64,000 bases of DNA from Nitrosomonas sp. Is79A3 (GTDB lineage: Bacteria > Pseudomonadota > Gammaproteobacteria > Burkholderiales > Nitrosomonadaceae): the NCBI RefSeq assembly GCF_000219585.1, contig NC_015731.1, positions 682,001-746,000 on the forward strand. The letters are read 5' to 3'. Below are positions 18,767 through 28,336 of this stretch, piece by piece. Numbering within the stretch: the stretch's first letter is position 1; the number at the start of each line of letters is the position of its first letter. The notes under the pieces were generated by a model. That model was given only the letters and a program-made list of their open reading frames with translations. It did no database searches and was not told where the DNA came from. The translations under genes were made by a program, and so were the position numbers.

Positions 18767-19039
18767 ATGAACAAATCCGAACTTATCGAAGCTATCGCAA
18801 AATCGGCTAAAATTTCTAAAGCCTCCGCAGGAAGTGCATTGGATGGAGCGTTAACTGCAATAAAAGGAGCGCTCAAAAAGAATGAAAGTGTAACTTTGGT
18901 CGGATTTGGTACTTTTAAAGTAGGTGCAAGAGCTGCACGTACAGGTCGTAATCCACGTACAGGCGCTGCCATTAAAATCAAGGCAGCCAAGGTTCCTAAA
19001 TTCAGTGCTGGTAAAGCACTCAAAGATGCAGTAAACTAG
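18767..19039 (+). CDS. hupB: DNA-binding protein HU
   Basis: This 90-residue histone-like protein bends and compacts DNA as a dimer. The start [19 protein letters not shown] and the DNA-binding arm region ([20 protein letters not shown], then [20 protein letters not shown]) are canonical. A very strong AGAAGGGG site precedes the ATG, fitting high expression. A TTGACA-like hexamer at 18537-18542 lies far upstream in the 237-bp spacer. Two tRNA genes follow directly and may be cotranscribed. Confidence 0.97.
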   Translation: MNKSELIEAIAKSAKISKASAGSALDGALTAIKGALKKNESVTLVGFGTFKVGARAARTGRNPRTGAAIKIKAAKVPKFSAGKALKDAVN

Positions 19040-19053
19040 CGCACTTTCTGACC

Positions 19054-19129
19054 GGGTGCTTAGCTCAGCTGGTAGAGCGTCGCCCTTACAAGGCGAATGT
19101 CGGCGGTTCGATCCCGTCAGCACCCACCA
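19054..19129 (+). tRNA. tRNA-Val (anticodon TAC)
   Basis: The cloverleaf is complete: acceptor stem GGGTGCT pairs with AGCACCC, the D loop has AGCTCAGCTGGTAGAGC, the anticodon loop is CTTACAA, the T loop is GGTTCGATCC, and CCA is encoded. It lies 14 bp after hupB. Confidence 0.97.
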
Positions 19130-19153
19130 GTCAATTCAATTTAGCTAGTTCTA

Positions 19154-19230
19154 GGAGTGGTAGTTCAGTTGGTTAGAATACCGGCCTGTCACGCCGGGGG
19201 TCGCGGGTTCGAGTCCCGTCCACTCCGCCA
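19154..19230 (+). tRNA. tRNA-Asp (anticodon GTC)
   Basis: The acceptor stem GGAGTGG pairs with CCACTCC. The anticodon loop is CTGTCAC with GTC, the T arm is GCGGGTTCGAGTCCCGT, and CCA is encoded. It follows tRNA-Val by 24 bp, the common Val-Asp pair. Confidence 0.97.
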
Positions 19231-19315
19231 AATAAAAAATTGTAATTGTGTTAGCTGACTGTATAAAAATTCTTCGCCCTTACTTTTTACTTTCTAGTAT
19301 TTTCAGGTTCTAATA

Positions 19316-21199
19316 GTGTTTGATTTCGTCAACCGTAAGAAGCGTGTCGTCCAAGTCATAATGGGCTTGGCAGTATTGCCATTTTTATTTTGGGGCGTTG
19401 AATCGTATCGAGATAAGGGTGGCGAAGGCTATGTCGCAATAGTAGATGGTGAAGAAATCCCGCGCCGTGAGTACGAACAAGCCTTACGTGATCATCATGA
19501 AAGAATGCGAGCCATGCTGGGCGCTAATTTTGATAGCGCAATGCTCGATACTTTCGAAGTAAGAAACTCAGTATTGGAAAGACTTATTCAGCAACGATTG
19601 CTACATCGTGAAGCCATTAGTAATGGATTTATTGTTCTGGACTCGCAGCTAGTTAAAACGATCCGGGATATACCCGCCTTTCAAAGGGATAATAAATTTT
19701 CCAAACAGCAGTATGAGGAATTGTTGAGAAGTCAAGGTCTTAACCCAGTAACTTTTGAGTCGCGTGTACGTCAAGAGCTTTTGTTACAGCAGTTATTAGA
19801 TGGCTATAGCGAAAATGCATTTGCCCCTAAAATGGTTGCTGAGAGGGTGCAGTATCTCAGTGAAGTGCAGCGTGAGATCAGTCAATCACAGATTACTCCT
19901 GAACAATTTTTATCACAAGTAAACCCAGCAGAAGCGGATATCGCCGCTTACTATGAGAAACATAAAGCCGACTTTAATTTGCCAGAACGTGCGCGGATTG
20001 AATATCTGGTTTTGTCGCTGGATGCGGTAGCGAAGAATGAAACAGTAAGTAATGAAGCGATCAACGCTTATTTTGCGGAACATCAGGGTGAATTTGGTCA
20101 ACCTGAAGAACGTAAAGCCAGTCATATTCTGATTAGTGTGCCACCTGACGCGCCGGACGATGTAAAACAGGCAGCGCGGGACAGAGCCGAGGGAATATTA
20201 GAGCAAGTTAGGCAGAATCCTGAGAAATTTGCAGAAATCACCAAGGAAAATTCGGATGATCCAGGCTCAGCAGCGCAAGGGGGAGATCTTGGTTTCTTTG
20301 GCCGTGGCGTTATGGTTAAATCCTTTGAAGACAAAATTTTTTCAATGCAACTGGATGAAATCAGTGACATCGTAGAAACAGATTTTGGTTTTCATGTGAT
20401 TAAACTAACCGCTATCAAGGAAGGGAAAAGCCCCGGTTTGGAAGAGGTACGAGAACAAATCGAGAAGAAACTCAAAATAGAGATGGTAGGAAGTGTTTTT
20501 GGGGAGATTGCTGAAGATTTCAGTAATGTGGTCTATGAGCAGGGAGATAATCTGCAGGCAGCAGCAGAAAAATTTGAGTTGCCAATCCAAACGAGTGACT
20601 GGATTACCAGAAGTGCAACAGAGCCAGCCATTCTAGCTAATGAAAAGCTTTTGTCGGCAATTTTTTCTGAAGATGTTATTTTAAATCAAAGAAATACTGG
20701 TGCTATTGAAGTTAAACCGGATACATTTGTATCCGCTCGTATTCTTGAACACAAGCCTGCTACTGTACAATCACTGATGGTGGTTAGAGATCAGATCGTA
20801 GAGAAGCTGAAGAAGCAAATGGCAGAAGCAATTGCCGTTGAAGAGGGGAAAACAAAGCTTGCACGCTTACAAGCCGGTGAAGATGTTGATGATGTAACTT
20901 GGAGCGATGCAAAGCAGATTTCTTATATGCAATCGCAAGGATTGGATCATGAAACATTACGTGCCATTTTTAGAGCAGAAACCAATAATTTACCCGTTTA
21001 TACCGGAACAGCTAATCCAAGTGGCGGGTTTAATCTGGTACGTATCAGTAAAGTTATAGAGCCAGAATCTACAGACAAAGCAAAGCTTGATAACTTTACT
21101 AAACAGTTGCAACAGATGATCACGCAAGAAGAAATGTCTTCCTATCTGGCTGCACTCAGGCAGCGCTATGAGGTGAAAATCAAACAAGATAATTTCTAG
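19316..21199 (+). CDS. ppiD: Periplasmic folding chaperone PpiD (SurA_N / PpiC)
   Basis: The 627-residue protein is anchored by one N-terminal membrane helix (~11-28) near the SecYEG exit and helps fold outer-membrane proteins. After the anchor is a SurA_N-type region (VDGEEIPRREYEQALRDH ... LERLIQQRLLHREAI). A parvulin domain spans ~265-365 (ASHILISVPPD ... GGDLGFFGRGVMVKSFEDKIF ... DFGFHVIKLT), with a helical C-terminal part. The start is GTG at 19316. A position downstream of hupB and tRNAs is the usual one for PpiD. A 9-bp hairpin at 21190-21212, spanning the stop, may end the transcript. Confidence 0.93.
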   Translation: MFDFVNRKKRVVQVIMGLAVLPFLFWGVESYRDKGGEGYVAIVDGEEIPRREYEQALRDHHERMRAMLGANFDSAMLDTFEVRNSVLERLIQQRLLHREAISNGFIVLDSQLVKTIRDIPAFQRDNKFSKQQYEELLRSQGLNPVTFESRVRQELLLQQLLDGYSENAFAPKMVAERVQYLSEVQREISQSQITPEQFLSQVNPAEADIAAYYEKHKADFNLPERARIEYLVLSLDAVAKNETVSNEAINAYFAEHQGEFGQPEERKASHILISVPPDAPDDVKQAARDRAEGILEQVRQNPEKFAEITKENSDDPGSAAQGGDLGFFGRGVMVKSFEDKIFSMQLDEISDIVETDFGFHVIKLTAIKEGKSPGLEEVREQIEKKLKIEMVGSVFGEIAEDFSNVVYEQGDNLQAAAEKFELPIQTSDWITRSATEPAILANEKLLSAIFSEDVILNQRNTGAIEVKPDTFVSARILEHKPATVQSLMVVRDQIVEKLKKQMAEAIAVEEGKTKLARLQAGEDVDDVTWSDAKQISYMQSQGLDHETLRAIFRAETNNLPVYTGTANPSGGFNLVRISKVIEPESTDKAKLDNFTKQLQQMITQEEMSSYLAALRQRYEVKIKQDNF

Positions 21200-21248
21200 T
21201 TTTTAGAAATTACTCTCGTTGAAATTGCATTATCATAGGCTGGACTTT

Positions 21249-22034
21249 CTATTCATCAATATTAAATGCGACGGTATTGAATCCTGCATCAACATAAGTT
21301 ATCTCTCCGGTAATACCGCTGGCAAGATCGCTGCATAAAAAAGCAGCCACATTACCCACTTCATCGGTTGTTACATTGCGGCGAAGTGGTGAAACTTTCT
21401 CGGTATAACCCAATAATTTTCCAAAATTTCCGATACCGGAAGCTGCCAGGGTTTTAATAGGTCCAGCAGAGATTGCATTGACGCGTATACCTTTGGGACC
21501 CAGGCTGGAAGCCATGAAGCGGACATTTGCTTCAAGGCTGGCTTTGGCTAATCCCATAACGTTGTAGTTTGGCATGACCCGGACTGCACCCAAATAGCTT
21601 AATGTTAGCAGCGCGCCATTTCTATTTTGCATTAAAGGTAGCGCAGCTTTGGCGAGCGCAGAAAAGCTATAGGCGCTGATATCATGCGCGATGCGAAAGG
21701 CTTCCCGGTTAACACTTTCCAGGTAATCACCGGTTAGCGCTTCACGAGGAGCAAACGCAATTGAATGAATAATGCAATCCAGCCCGTCCCAATGTTTTTT
21801 CAGATTTTCAAAACACAGCGTGATTTCATTGTCGCTGGCTACATTACAGGGAAATAGCAAGTTGCTATCAAATTCAGCAGCCAGCTTTTCGACGCGTCCA
21901 CGGATTTCTTCACCCTGGTAAGTAAAAGCCAGTGATGCGCCTTCACGCTTCATGGCCTTGGCGATGCCATAAGCAATTGAGCGGTTGCTCAGTAACCCAG
22001 TAATGAGTACGCGTTTATTTGCGAGAAATCCCAT
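21249..22034 (-). CDS. fabI: Enoyl-[acyl-carrier-protein] reductase (NADH)
   Basis: The 261-residue short-chain dehydrogenase catalyses the last step of fatty-acid elongation. Features of the FabI type are the N-terminal [30 protein letters not shown], the active site [23 protein letters not shown] (Tyr and Lys), and [20 protein letters not shown]. It is convergent with ppiD and divergent from the ABC substrate-binding gene. Confidence 0.97.
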   Translation of the reverse strand: MGFLANKRVLITGLLSNRSIAYGIAKAMKREGASLAFTYQGEEIRGRVEKLAAEFDSNLLFPCNVASDNEITLCFENLKKHWDGLDCIIHSIAFAPREALTGDYLESVNREAFRIAHDISAYSFSALAKAALPLMQNRNGALLTLSYLGAVRVMPNYNVMGLAKASLEANVRFMASSLGPKGIRVNAISAGPIKTLAASGIGNFGKLLGYTEKVSPLRRNVTTDEVGNVAAFLCSDLASGITGEITYVDAGFNTVAFNIDE

Positions 22035-22173
22035 ACAAATTTCCTTGTAAAATTGTGTGAATCAGCAAATTATAGCTGAAGGGAGAAATAAGTGGAGTTG
22101 TGTAAGAAAAGATATAAGGTATTCGCGTATTATTTTGCTTAAAACAGGCTAATTCCGATAAACTGGGTTTGCA

Positions 22174-24366
22174 ATGGAAAAATTAGTTATGACATCATGG
22201 TTGTTGATTCTGCAAGCTTTTGTTTTATCTGCCTGCGGGGATTCTAATTGGAATAATCCCTACTCAGCCGCGGATGCAGAGAAAAATATCCTTTATAATG
22301 TATTTACCGAGCGGCCCAAGCATCTTGATCCGGTGCAATCCTATAGTTCTAATGAAATTCAATTCACCGCGCAAATTTATGAACCCCCGCTGCAATATCA
22401 TTATTTAAAACGCCCTTTTGCATTGATTCCAGCGACGGCAAAAGAAATACCCATTGTGAAATATCTTGATAATGAAGGAAATCAATTAGCGGATGATGCG
22501 CAGGCGGCGGATATTGCCTATAGTATTTATGAAATCTCAATTAAACCGGGAATTCTTTTTCAACCGCATCCAGCATTTGTAAGTAATGCGCAAGGTGACT
22601 GGTTGTACCATGATCTGAATGAACAAGAAATGGCAGCGGTATTCAAGTTATCTGATTTTCCTCAAACAACTACAAGAGAATTGCTTGCGGAAGATTATGT
22701 ATATCAGATCAAACGCTTGGCGCATCCCAGATTGCATTCGCCGATATACGGGCTCATGGCGGATTACATAGTGGGGCTCAGCGACTATGCCAAGGTATTA
22801 AAACAAGCCGACCAAAATCAATCCGATGGAAAAACATACCTCGACCTGAGAGATTATCAGTTAGCTGGAGTGCAGGTTGTCGATAGATATACTTATCGCA
22901 TAAAAATAGCCGGTAAGTATCCGCAATTTGTCTATTGGCTGGCGATGCCTTTTTTTGCACCGATTCCTTGGGAAGCGGATCGCTTTTATTCGCAGAAAGG
23001 ATTAATGCAAAAAAACATTACATTGGACTGGTATCCGGTTGGTACAGGCCCGTATATGTTAACCGAGAATAATCCTAATTTGAGAATGGCATTGGAAAAG
23101 AATCCTAATTTTCATGATGAATTCTATCCGGCTGAAGGGATGCCGGGAGATGAAGAAAATGGCTTGTTAATTGATTCGGGAAAGAAATTGCCATTTATCG
23201 ATAAAATTATTTTTACCCGCGAAAAAGAAAGTATTCCACGGTGGAACAAATTTTTGCAAGGTTATTACGATGCTACCGGTATTGGTTCAGATAGTTTTGA
23301 CCAAGCCGTGCAGTTGGTGGGTCAGGGAGAAGCAACCGTCACTGAAACCATGGCAGAACAAGGGATAAGGCTGGAAACTACCGTGGCGGTGTCGACTTAT
23401 TACATGGGTTTTAATCTGCTGGATCCGGTAGTGGGCGGAAGTAATGCGCAGGAACGTGAATCGGCAAGAAAACTCAGGCAAGCGATTTCTATCGCTGTGG
23501 ACTATGAAGAATTTATTTCAATTTTTGCAAATGGCCGCGGAATGCCGGCTCAAAGTCCGATCTCTCCGGGTATTGCAGGGTATCGTGAGGGGAAAGAAGG
23601 TATCAATCCCGTGGTGTATGAATGGATGAATGATCAACCGCAGCGCAAATCAATTCAAGTTGCAAAGGCTTTGCTTGCCGAGGCAGGATATCCAAATGGA
23701 ATAGATCAGCGAACCGGCGCACCCTTAGTCCTGTATTTTGATGTGACGGCGCGCAGTTCTGAAGACAGATCAAAGCTCGATTGGATGCGTAAACAGTTCC
23801 AAAAATTAAATATACAACTGGTGGTAAGGAGTACTGATTACAATCGTTTCCAAGACAAAATCCGTAAAGGAAATGCGCAAATTTTTGAATGGGGGTGGAA
23901 TGCAGACTATCCTGATGCAGAGAATTTTCTGTTTTTATTGTACGGGCCGCAAAGTAAAGTGCGCAACAGTGGCGAGAATGCGGCTAACTATGATAATACT
24001 GAATACAATAAATTATTTGAACAGATGAAGAATATGGATGATGGGCCACAGCGGCAATTAATAATTGATCGTATGGTGGAAATATTACGTCATGATGCCC
24101 CTTGGTTGTGGGGATATCATCCAAAAGATTATGGGTTGTATCATTCCTGGTATCAGAATATTAAACCCAACAGAATATCGAATAATAATCTTAAGTATTT
24201 AAAAATAGACGCTACGTTGAGAGCGCAAAAACGCCGTGAATGGAATGAGCCGGTATTGTGGCCCATTACGCTGCTGCTGGTGATAGCGGCACTCAGTCTT
24301 TTCCCTGCTATAGCGGCTTTTCGCCGTCATGAAAGCAGCACGGCCGTGCGCACAGCATCCTCTTGA
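22174..24366 (+). CDS. ABC transporter substrate-binding lipoprotein (family 5) with C-terminal membrane helix
   Basis: The 730-residue protein has a lipoprotein signal (LSAC near residue 21) and a peptide-binding family-5 fold: VFTERPKHLDPVQSYSSNE, WYPVGTGPYMLTENNPNLRM, LRQAISIAVDYEEFISIF and AEAGYPNGID. Unusually it ends in a hydrophobic helix (WPITLLLVIAALSLFPAIAAF) followed by basic residues, so it may be held in the inner membrane at the C-terminus as well. It would deliver an oligopeptide-like solute to the permease encoded 21 bp downstream. A second permease and ATPases are absent nearby. Confidence 0.85.
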   Translation: MEKLVMTSWLLILQAFVLSACGDSNWNNPYSAADAEKNILYNVFTERPKHLDPVQSYSSNEIQFTAQIYEPPLQYHYLKRPFALIPATAKEIPIVKYLDNEGNQLADDAQAADIAYSIYEISIKPGILFQPHPAFVSNAQGDWLYHDLNEQEMAAVFKLSDFPQTTTRELLAEDYVYQIKRLAHPRLHSPIYGLMADYIVGLSDYAKVLKQADQNQSDGKTYLDLRDYQLAGVQVVDRYTYRIKIAGKYPQFVYWLAMPFFAPIPWEADRFYSQKGLMQKNITLDWYPVGTGPYMLTENNPNLRMALEKNPNFHDEFYPAEGMPGDEENGLLIDSGKKLPFIDKIIFTREKESIPRWNKFLQGYYDATGIGSDSFDQAVQLVGQGEATVTETMAEQGIRLETTVAVSTYYMGFNLLDPVVGGSNAQERESARKLRQAISIAVDYEEFISIFANGRGMPAQSPISPGIAGYREGKEGINPVVYEWMNDQPQRKSIQVAKALLAEAGYPNGIDQRTGAPLVLYFDVTARSSEDRSKLDWMRKQFQKLNIQLVVRSTDYNRFQDKIRKGNAQIFEWGWNADYPDAENFLFLLYGPQSKVRNSGENAANYDNTEYNKLFEQMKNMDDGPQRQLIIDRMVEILRHDAPWLWGYHPKDYGLYHSWYQNIKPNRISNNNLKYLKIDATLRAQKRREWNEPVLWPITLLLVIAALSLFPAIAAFRRHESSTAVRTASS

Positions 24367-24387
24367 AATTACAATATTACATCAGCA

Positions 24388-25365
24388 ATGTTTGGCTATA
24401 TTATTAGACGTATTTTATATGCAATACCGATTCTCATCGGAGTGAATCTGATTACATTCGCTTTGTTTTTTGTGGTGAATACACCCGATGACATGGCGCG
24501 TATGCAATTGGGCATTAAATACGTTACGCCTGAAGCAATAGAAAAATGGAAAATCGAGCGTGGCTATGATAAACCGCTGTTGTTCAATCAGGAAGCTGAG
24601 AAACTGGGAAAATTGACCGATACAATTTTCTTCGAGAAATCGGTATCAATGTTTGTTTTCGATTTCGGCCGGGCAGATGATGGACGCGATATTGCACTGG
24701 AGATCAAGTCGCGCATGTTGCCTAGCCTTGCCATTGCATTGCCGGTATTTGTCTTGGGATTAGTTGTGTACATTACTATCGCATTGCTGATGGTTTTTTT
24801 TCGCGCCACTTATATAGATTTCTGGGGAGTGGTTTTTTGTGTGGCGTTGATGTCTATTTCCAGCTTGTTTTATATTATTGCGGGGCAATTTTTAGTGAGC
24901 AAGCTATGGCATTGGGTGCCCATATCGGGTTATGGAAGCGGGCTGGATGCAGCCAAATTTCTGTTGTTGCCTATCCTAATTGGCGTAATCGGTAGCATTG
25001 GATCCAGTACGCGCTGGTACCGCACAGTTTTTCTGGAAGAAATGAATAAAGAGTATGTGCGCACAGCCAGAGCGAAGGGGCTGTCCGAGCGTATTGTTTT
25101 GTTTAAGCATGTACTCAGGAACGCAATGATTCCTATTTTAACGGGTGCGGTGGTTGTGGTGCCTTTGTTATTTTTAGGCAGCTTGCTGGTTGAATCGTTT
25201 TTTGGTATTCCCGGGCTTGGCAGCTATACCATTGATGCGATTAATTCGCAGGATTTTGCAATTGTGCGGGCAATGGTCTTTTTGGGATCAATGCTGTATA
25301 TCATAGGCTTAATTTTAACCGATATATCCTACACGCTCGTTGATCCTCGAATTCGCCTAGCATAA
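24388..25365 (+). CDS. ABC transporter permease, DppB/OppB type
   Basis: The 325-residue protein has the N-terminal RIIYAIPILIGVNLITFALFF-like start of DppB-class permeases. It has about six membrane segments and an EAA loop (EYVRTARAKGLSERIVLFKHVLRNAMIPIL) that would contact an ATPase. The C-terminus GIPGLGSYTIDAINSQDFAIVRA is family typical. It is probably translated with the binding protein gene. No DppC partner or ATPase genes follow. Instead there is a MITE-like repeat and then an unrelated gene, so the transporter is incomplete here. Confidence 0.9.
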   Translation: MFGYIIRRILYAIPILIGVNLITFALFFVVNTPDDMARMQLGIKYVTPEAIEKWKIERGYDKPLLFNQEAEKLGKLTDTIFFEKSVSMFVFDFGRADDGRDIALEIKSRMLPSLAIALPVFVLGLVVYITIALLMVFFRATYIDFWGVVFCVALMSISSLFYIIAGQFLVSKLWHWVPISGYGSGLDAAKFLLLPILIGVIGSIGSSTRWYRTVFLEEMNKEYVRTARAKGLSERIVLFKHVLRNAMIPILTGAVVVVPLLFLGSLLVESFFGIPGLGSYTIDAINSQDFAIVRAMVFLGSMLYIIGLILTDISYTLVDPRIRLA

Positions 25366-25420
25366 AGCTGGCAATGTAAGATGCCCCAAAAATAATCTCA
25401 GCACCCAGAAACTGAGCATT

Positions 25421-25567
25421 TAATAGGCCGTTGAAAAACGTTTTCGAGGCAGCCGATGCAAGGCAAAAACAGGCGAAAAAGCGCAGTTTATGCTTAATAA
25501 ATGAGCATTATGAGTCTGTTTTTAACACCGCAGCGGCAATGCAGATAGTTTTTCAACGGCCTGTTAA
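25421..25567. mobile_element. MITE-like non-coding element
   Basis: About 147 bp carry 20-bp terminal inverted repeats with one or two mismatches: TAATAGGCCGTTGAAAAACG at 25421-25440 and its near-complement at 25548-25567. TTAAT on both outer edges (25420-25424, 25564-25568) could be a target duplication or part of the repeat. There is no coding frame inside. The size and ends fit a miniature inverted-repeat element mobilised by a transposase elsewhere. It sits exactly where the rest of a peptide ABC operon would be expected. Confidence 0.65.
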
Positions 25568-25600
25568 TCACTCTGGCTAAATAATCGGGATTTTAACAAC

Positions 25601-28279
25601 ATGAGTCAACACTATCTCAAACCGCTCTTTTCACCTGAATCGGTTGCTATATTTGGAGCAAGCGATCGTGTGGATTCTGTTGGTCAGATTGTTCTGAGCA
25701 ACATGCTGAAAAGTGGCTACAAAGGCGTACTTTTTCCCATCAATCCCAAGCATAAAGAAATTCAAGGGCATAAAGCCTATGCCTCATTATTCCAGGTTAG
25801 TGAAATTGTAGAACTTGCAGTGATTGCCACGCCCGCGCAAACCGTACCTGACATTATTGAAGATTGCGGCAAGCATGGAATCAAGGCTGCTGTCATTATT
25901 TCTGCGGGCTTTTCCGAAATTGGCGCTACCGGGCGGGCATTGGAGTGTGCGGTACTGGAAAATGCGCGCCGCTATGGAATACGCCTGCTTGGTCCCAATT
26001 GCCTGGGTATCATGCGTCCTGACAGAGGTCTGAATGCAACGTTTAATAAAGGCAGCGCAAACGCGGGAAATCTGGCTTTTGTGTCACAATCGGGCGCACT
26101 CTGCACCGCTATTCTGGATTGGGCGCAGACCAATGATGTGGGGTTTTCCAGTGTGGTTTCTCTGGGTTCAACTGCCGATGTGGATTTTGGTGAAATTCTA
26201 GACTATCTGGTGACAGATCAGCTGACTCAGAATATTTTGTTGTACATCGAAGGCATTCGAAATGCCCGCAGCTTTATGAGTTCTCTGCGTGCTGCCGCGC
26301 GCATCAAACCGGTCATACTGGTGAAAGTCGGGCGCCATGCAGCGGGTTCCAAAGCAGCCATGTCGCATACTGCATCACTGGTTGGATCAGATGATGCATT
26401 CGATGCCGCGGTCCGGCGTGCTGGTGTTGTGCGTGTTCAAACCATTACGCAATTATTCTCAGCCGCAAAAGCACTGTCCTGTGGTTTTCATCCCAGCGGT
26501 AATCGGCTGGCAATCGTCACCAACGGAGGCGGTCCCGGCGTGATGGCCACTGATCATGCAATTGATCTGGGTCTGGAAATGGCTACTTTGTCAGATGCCA
26601 CCATGGAGCAGTTAAATCAGGTGCTGCCGCCCACCTGGTCACACGGTAATCCGGTGGATGTGATCGGAGATGCGCAGGCTGACCGCTACCAGCAGGCTGT
26701 GCGCGCATGCCTGGAGGACTCCAATGTGGATGGAGTGCTGGCAATATTGACTCCGCAAGCCATGACCAAACCGCTGGAAGCGGCGAACACATTAATAGAG
26801 TTGTCGAAGCAAAACAGCAAACCTTTGCTGACTTGCTGGATGGGGGAATCACAGGTAGCGGAATCCCGTGTCGCTTTTAATCTGGCGAAGAAACCCAATT
26901 TCCGCACGCCCGAGCCGGCGGTAGAGGTATTCTCGTATCTGTCAGCCTACTATCGTAATCAGAAGCTGCTGATGCAAATGCCGGGGCCTTTGTCGCATCA
27001 CCTGGAACCCGATGTAGAAGCTGCGCGCATGATTATAGACGGCGCGTTGCAGGACCGGCGGAAGATATTAAGTGAAATGGAATCGAAAGCTTTGCTTTCT
27101 GCCTTTCATATTCCGGTAGCACAGACCATGATCGCGCATTCGCCAAATGAAGCAATGCTCATCGCGCAACAGTTGGGATTTCCCGTGGTGATGAAAGTCA
27201 ACTCCCGCGACATCACCCATAAAACCGATGCCGGCGGTGTACTACTGAATCTGGTGAACGCCCAAGCAGTAACAGCGGCTTACCATACGATTATCGCAAA
27301 CGTTAAATTGAATCGCCCGGATGCACAGATGGATGGTGTTTCGATAGAGCCCATGGTAGTTAAACCGAATGGCCGCGAGCTAATGGTGGGTGTTACTTAC
27401 GATGCGGTATTTGGTCCGGTGATTACCTTTGGTGTTGGCGGTACTATGGTGGAAGTGATCGGTGACCGCGCTGTTGTTTTGCCTCCGCTTAACACTTTCC
27501 TGGTGAAAGATTTGATTCAAAGTACGCATGCTGCGAAGATGCTCGGTACTTTCCGGCATATGCCGCCGGTTGCTATGGCTGCACTGGAAAGTGTATTGTT
27601 ACGCGTATCAGAGATGGTATGCGAGCTGCCAGCATTGACGGAAATGGATATCAACCCGCTGATTGTCGATGAGCACGGTGCGCTCGCAGCCGATGCGCGC
27701 ATCGTAATTGCCTTGCGTCATCCCAGCGCTGACCGCTATGCACATATGGCGATTTACCCTTATCCCGCACATCTGATCAGCACTTGGCAATTGGCTGACG
27801 GCAGAAATATCACCATAAGACCGATCCGTCCGGAAGATGCGGAGATTGAGCAGGCTTTTGTACGTGGCTTATCGGAAGAAGCGCGTTATTTCCGTTTTAT
27901 GTTCAGCGTGCAGGAACTCAGCCAGACTATGTTGTTGCGCTTTACACAAATTGATTACAGTCGCGAAATGGCGTTAATCGCAGTAACCTTCGAACAAGAC
28001 AAAGAAATCGAATTGGGTGTTGCGCGTTTTGCCATCAGTCCTGAGGGGGAAAGCTGCGAATTTGCGCTGGTTATCGCAGATGCCATGCAGGGCAAAGGAT
28101 TGGGACAGAAACTCATGACGGCGCTGATGGATGCTGCCCGCGCCAAGGGGTTAAAAGTCATGGCCGGTGAAGTGCTTAAAACCAATACCAATATGTTGAA
28201 ACTGATGAACAGGCTCGGCTTTAGCATTGAAGATAGATTAGACGACGACAACATCAAGCGTGTCAGAAAAATATTATGA
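25601..28279 (+). CDS. Protein lysine acetyltransferase Pat-type (acyl-CoA synthetase + GNAT fusion)
   Basis: The 892-residue protein has three blocks. First is an NDP-forming acyl-CoA synthetase-like CoA-binding and ligase part (~1-460; VAIFGASDRVDSVGQIVLSN, LGPNCLGIM, and MSHTASLVGSDDAFDAA containing the candidate phospho-His). Second is an ATP-grasp part (~480-700; GFPVVMKVNSRDITHKTDAGGV). Third is a C-terminal GNAT domain (~725-890; ITIRPIRPEDAE ... IADAMQGKGLGQKLMTALMDAA). This is the layout of Pat/PatZ, which acetylates acetyl-CoA synthetase and other enzymes. The next gene is an HDAC-family protein, suggesting a reversible acetylation pair. Confidence 0.88.
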   Translation: MSQHYLKPLFSPESVAIFGASDRVDSVGQIVLSNMLKSGYKGVLFPINPKHKEIQGHKAYASLFQVSEIVELAVIATPAQTVPDIIEDCGKHGIKAAVIISAGFSEIGATGRALECAVLENARRYGIRLLGPNCLGIMRPDRGLNATFNKGSANAGNLAFVSQSGALCTAILDWAQTNDVGFSSVVSLGSTADVDFGEILDYLVTDQLTQNILLYIEGIRNARSFMSSLRAAARIKPVILVKVGRHAAGSKAAMSHTASLVGSDDAFDAAVRRAGVVRVQTITQLFSAAKALSCGFHPSGNRLAIVTNGGGPGVMATDHAIDLGLEMATLSDATMEQLNQVLPPTWSHGNPVDVIGDAQADRYQQAVRACLEDSNVDGVLAILTPQAMTKPLEAANTLIELSKQNSKPLLTCWMGESQVAESRVAFNLAKKPNFRTPEPAVEVFSYLSAYYRNQKLLMQMPGPLSHHLEPDVEAARMIIDGALQDRRKILSEMESKALLSAFHIPVAQTMIAHSPNEAMLIAQQLGFPVVMKVNSRDITHKTDAGGVLLNLVNAQAVTAAYHTIIANVKLNRPDAQMDGVSIEPMVVKPNGRELMVGVTYDAVFGPVITFGVGGTMVEVIGDRAVVLPPLNTFLVKDLIQSTHAAKMLGTFRHMPPVAMAALESVLLRVSEMVCELPALTEMDINPLIVDEHGALAADARIVIALRHPSADRYAHMAIYPYPAHLISTWQLADGRNITIRPIRPEDAEIEQAFVRGLSEEARYFRFMFSVQELSQTMLLRFTQIDYSREMALIAVTFEQDKEIELGVARFAISPEGESCEFALVIADAMQGKGLGQKLMTALMDAARAKGLKVMAGEVLKTNTNMLKLMNRLGFSIEDRLDDDNIKRVRKIL

Positions 28280-28336
28280 TTAATGAATAAAATCAACCCG
28301 TATTGGGTTAACAGCAAACGAAAAGAGTAAGCACCT

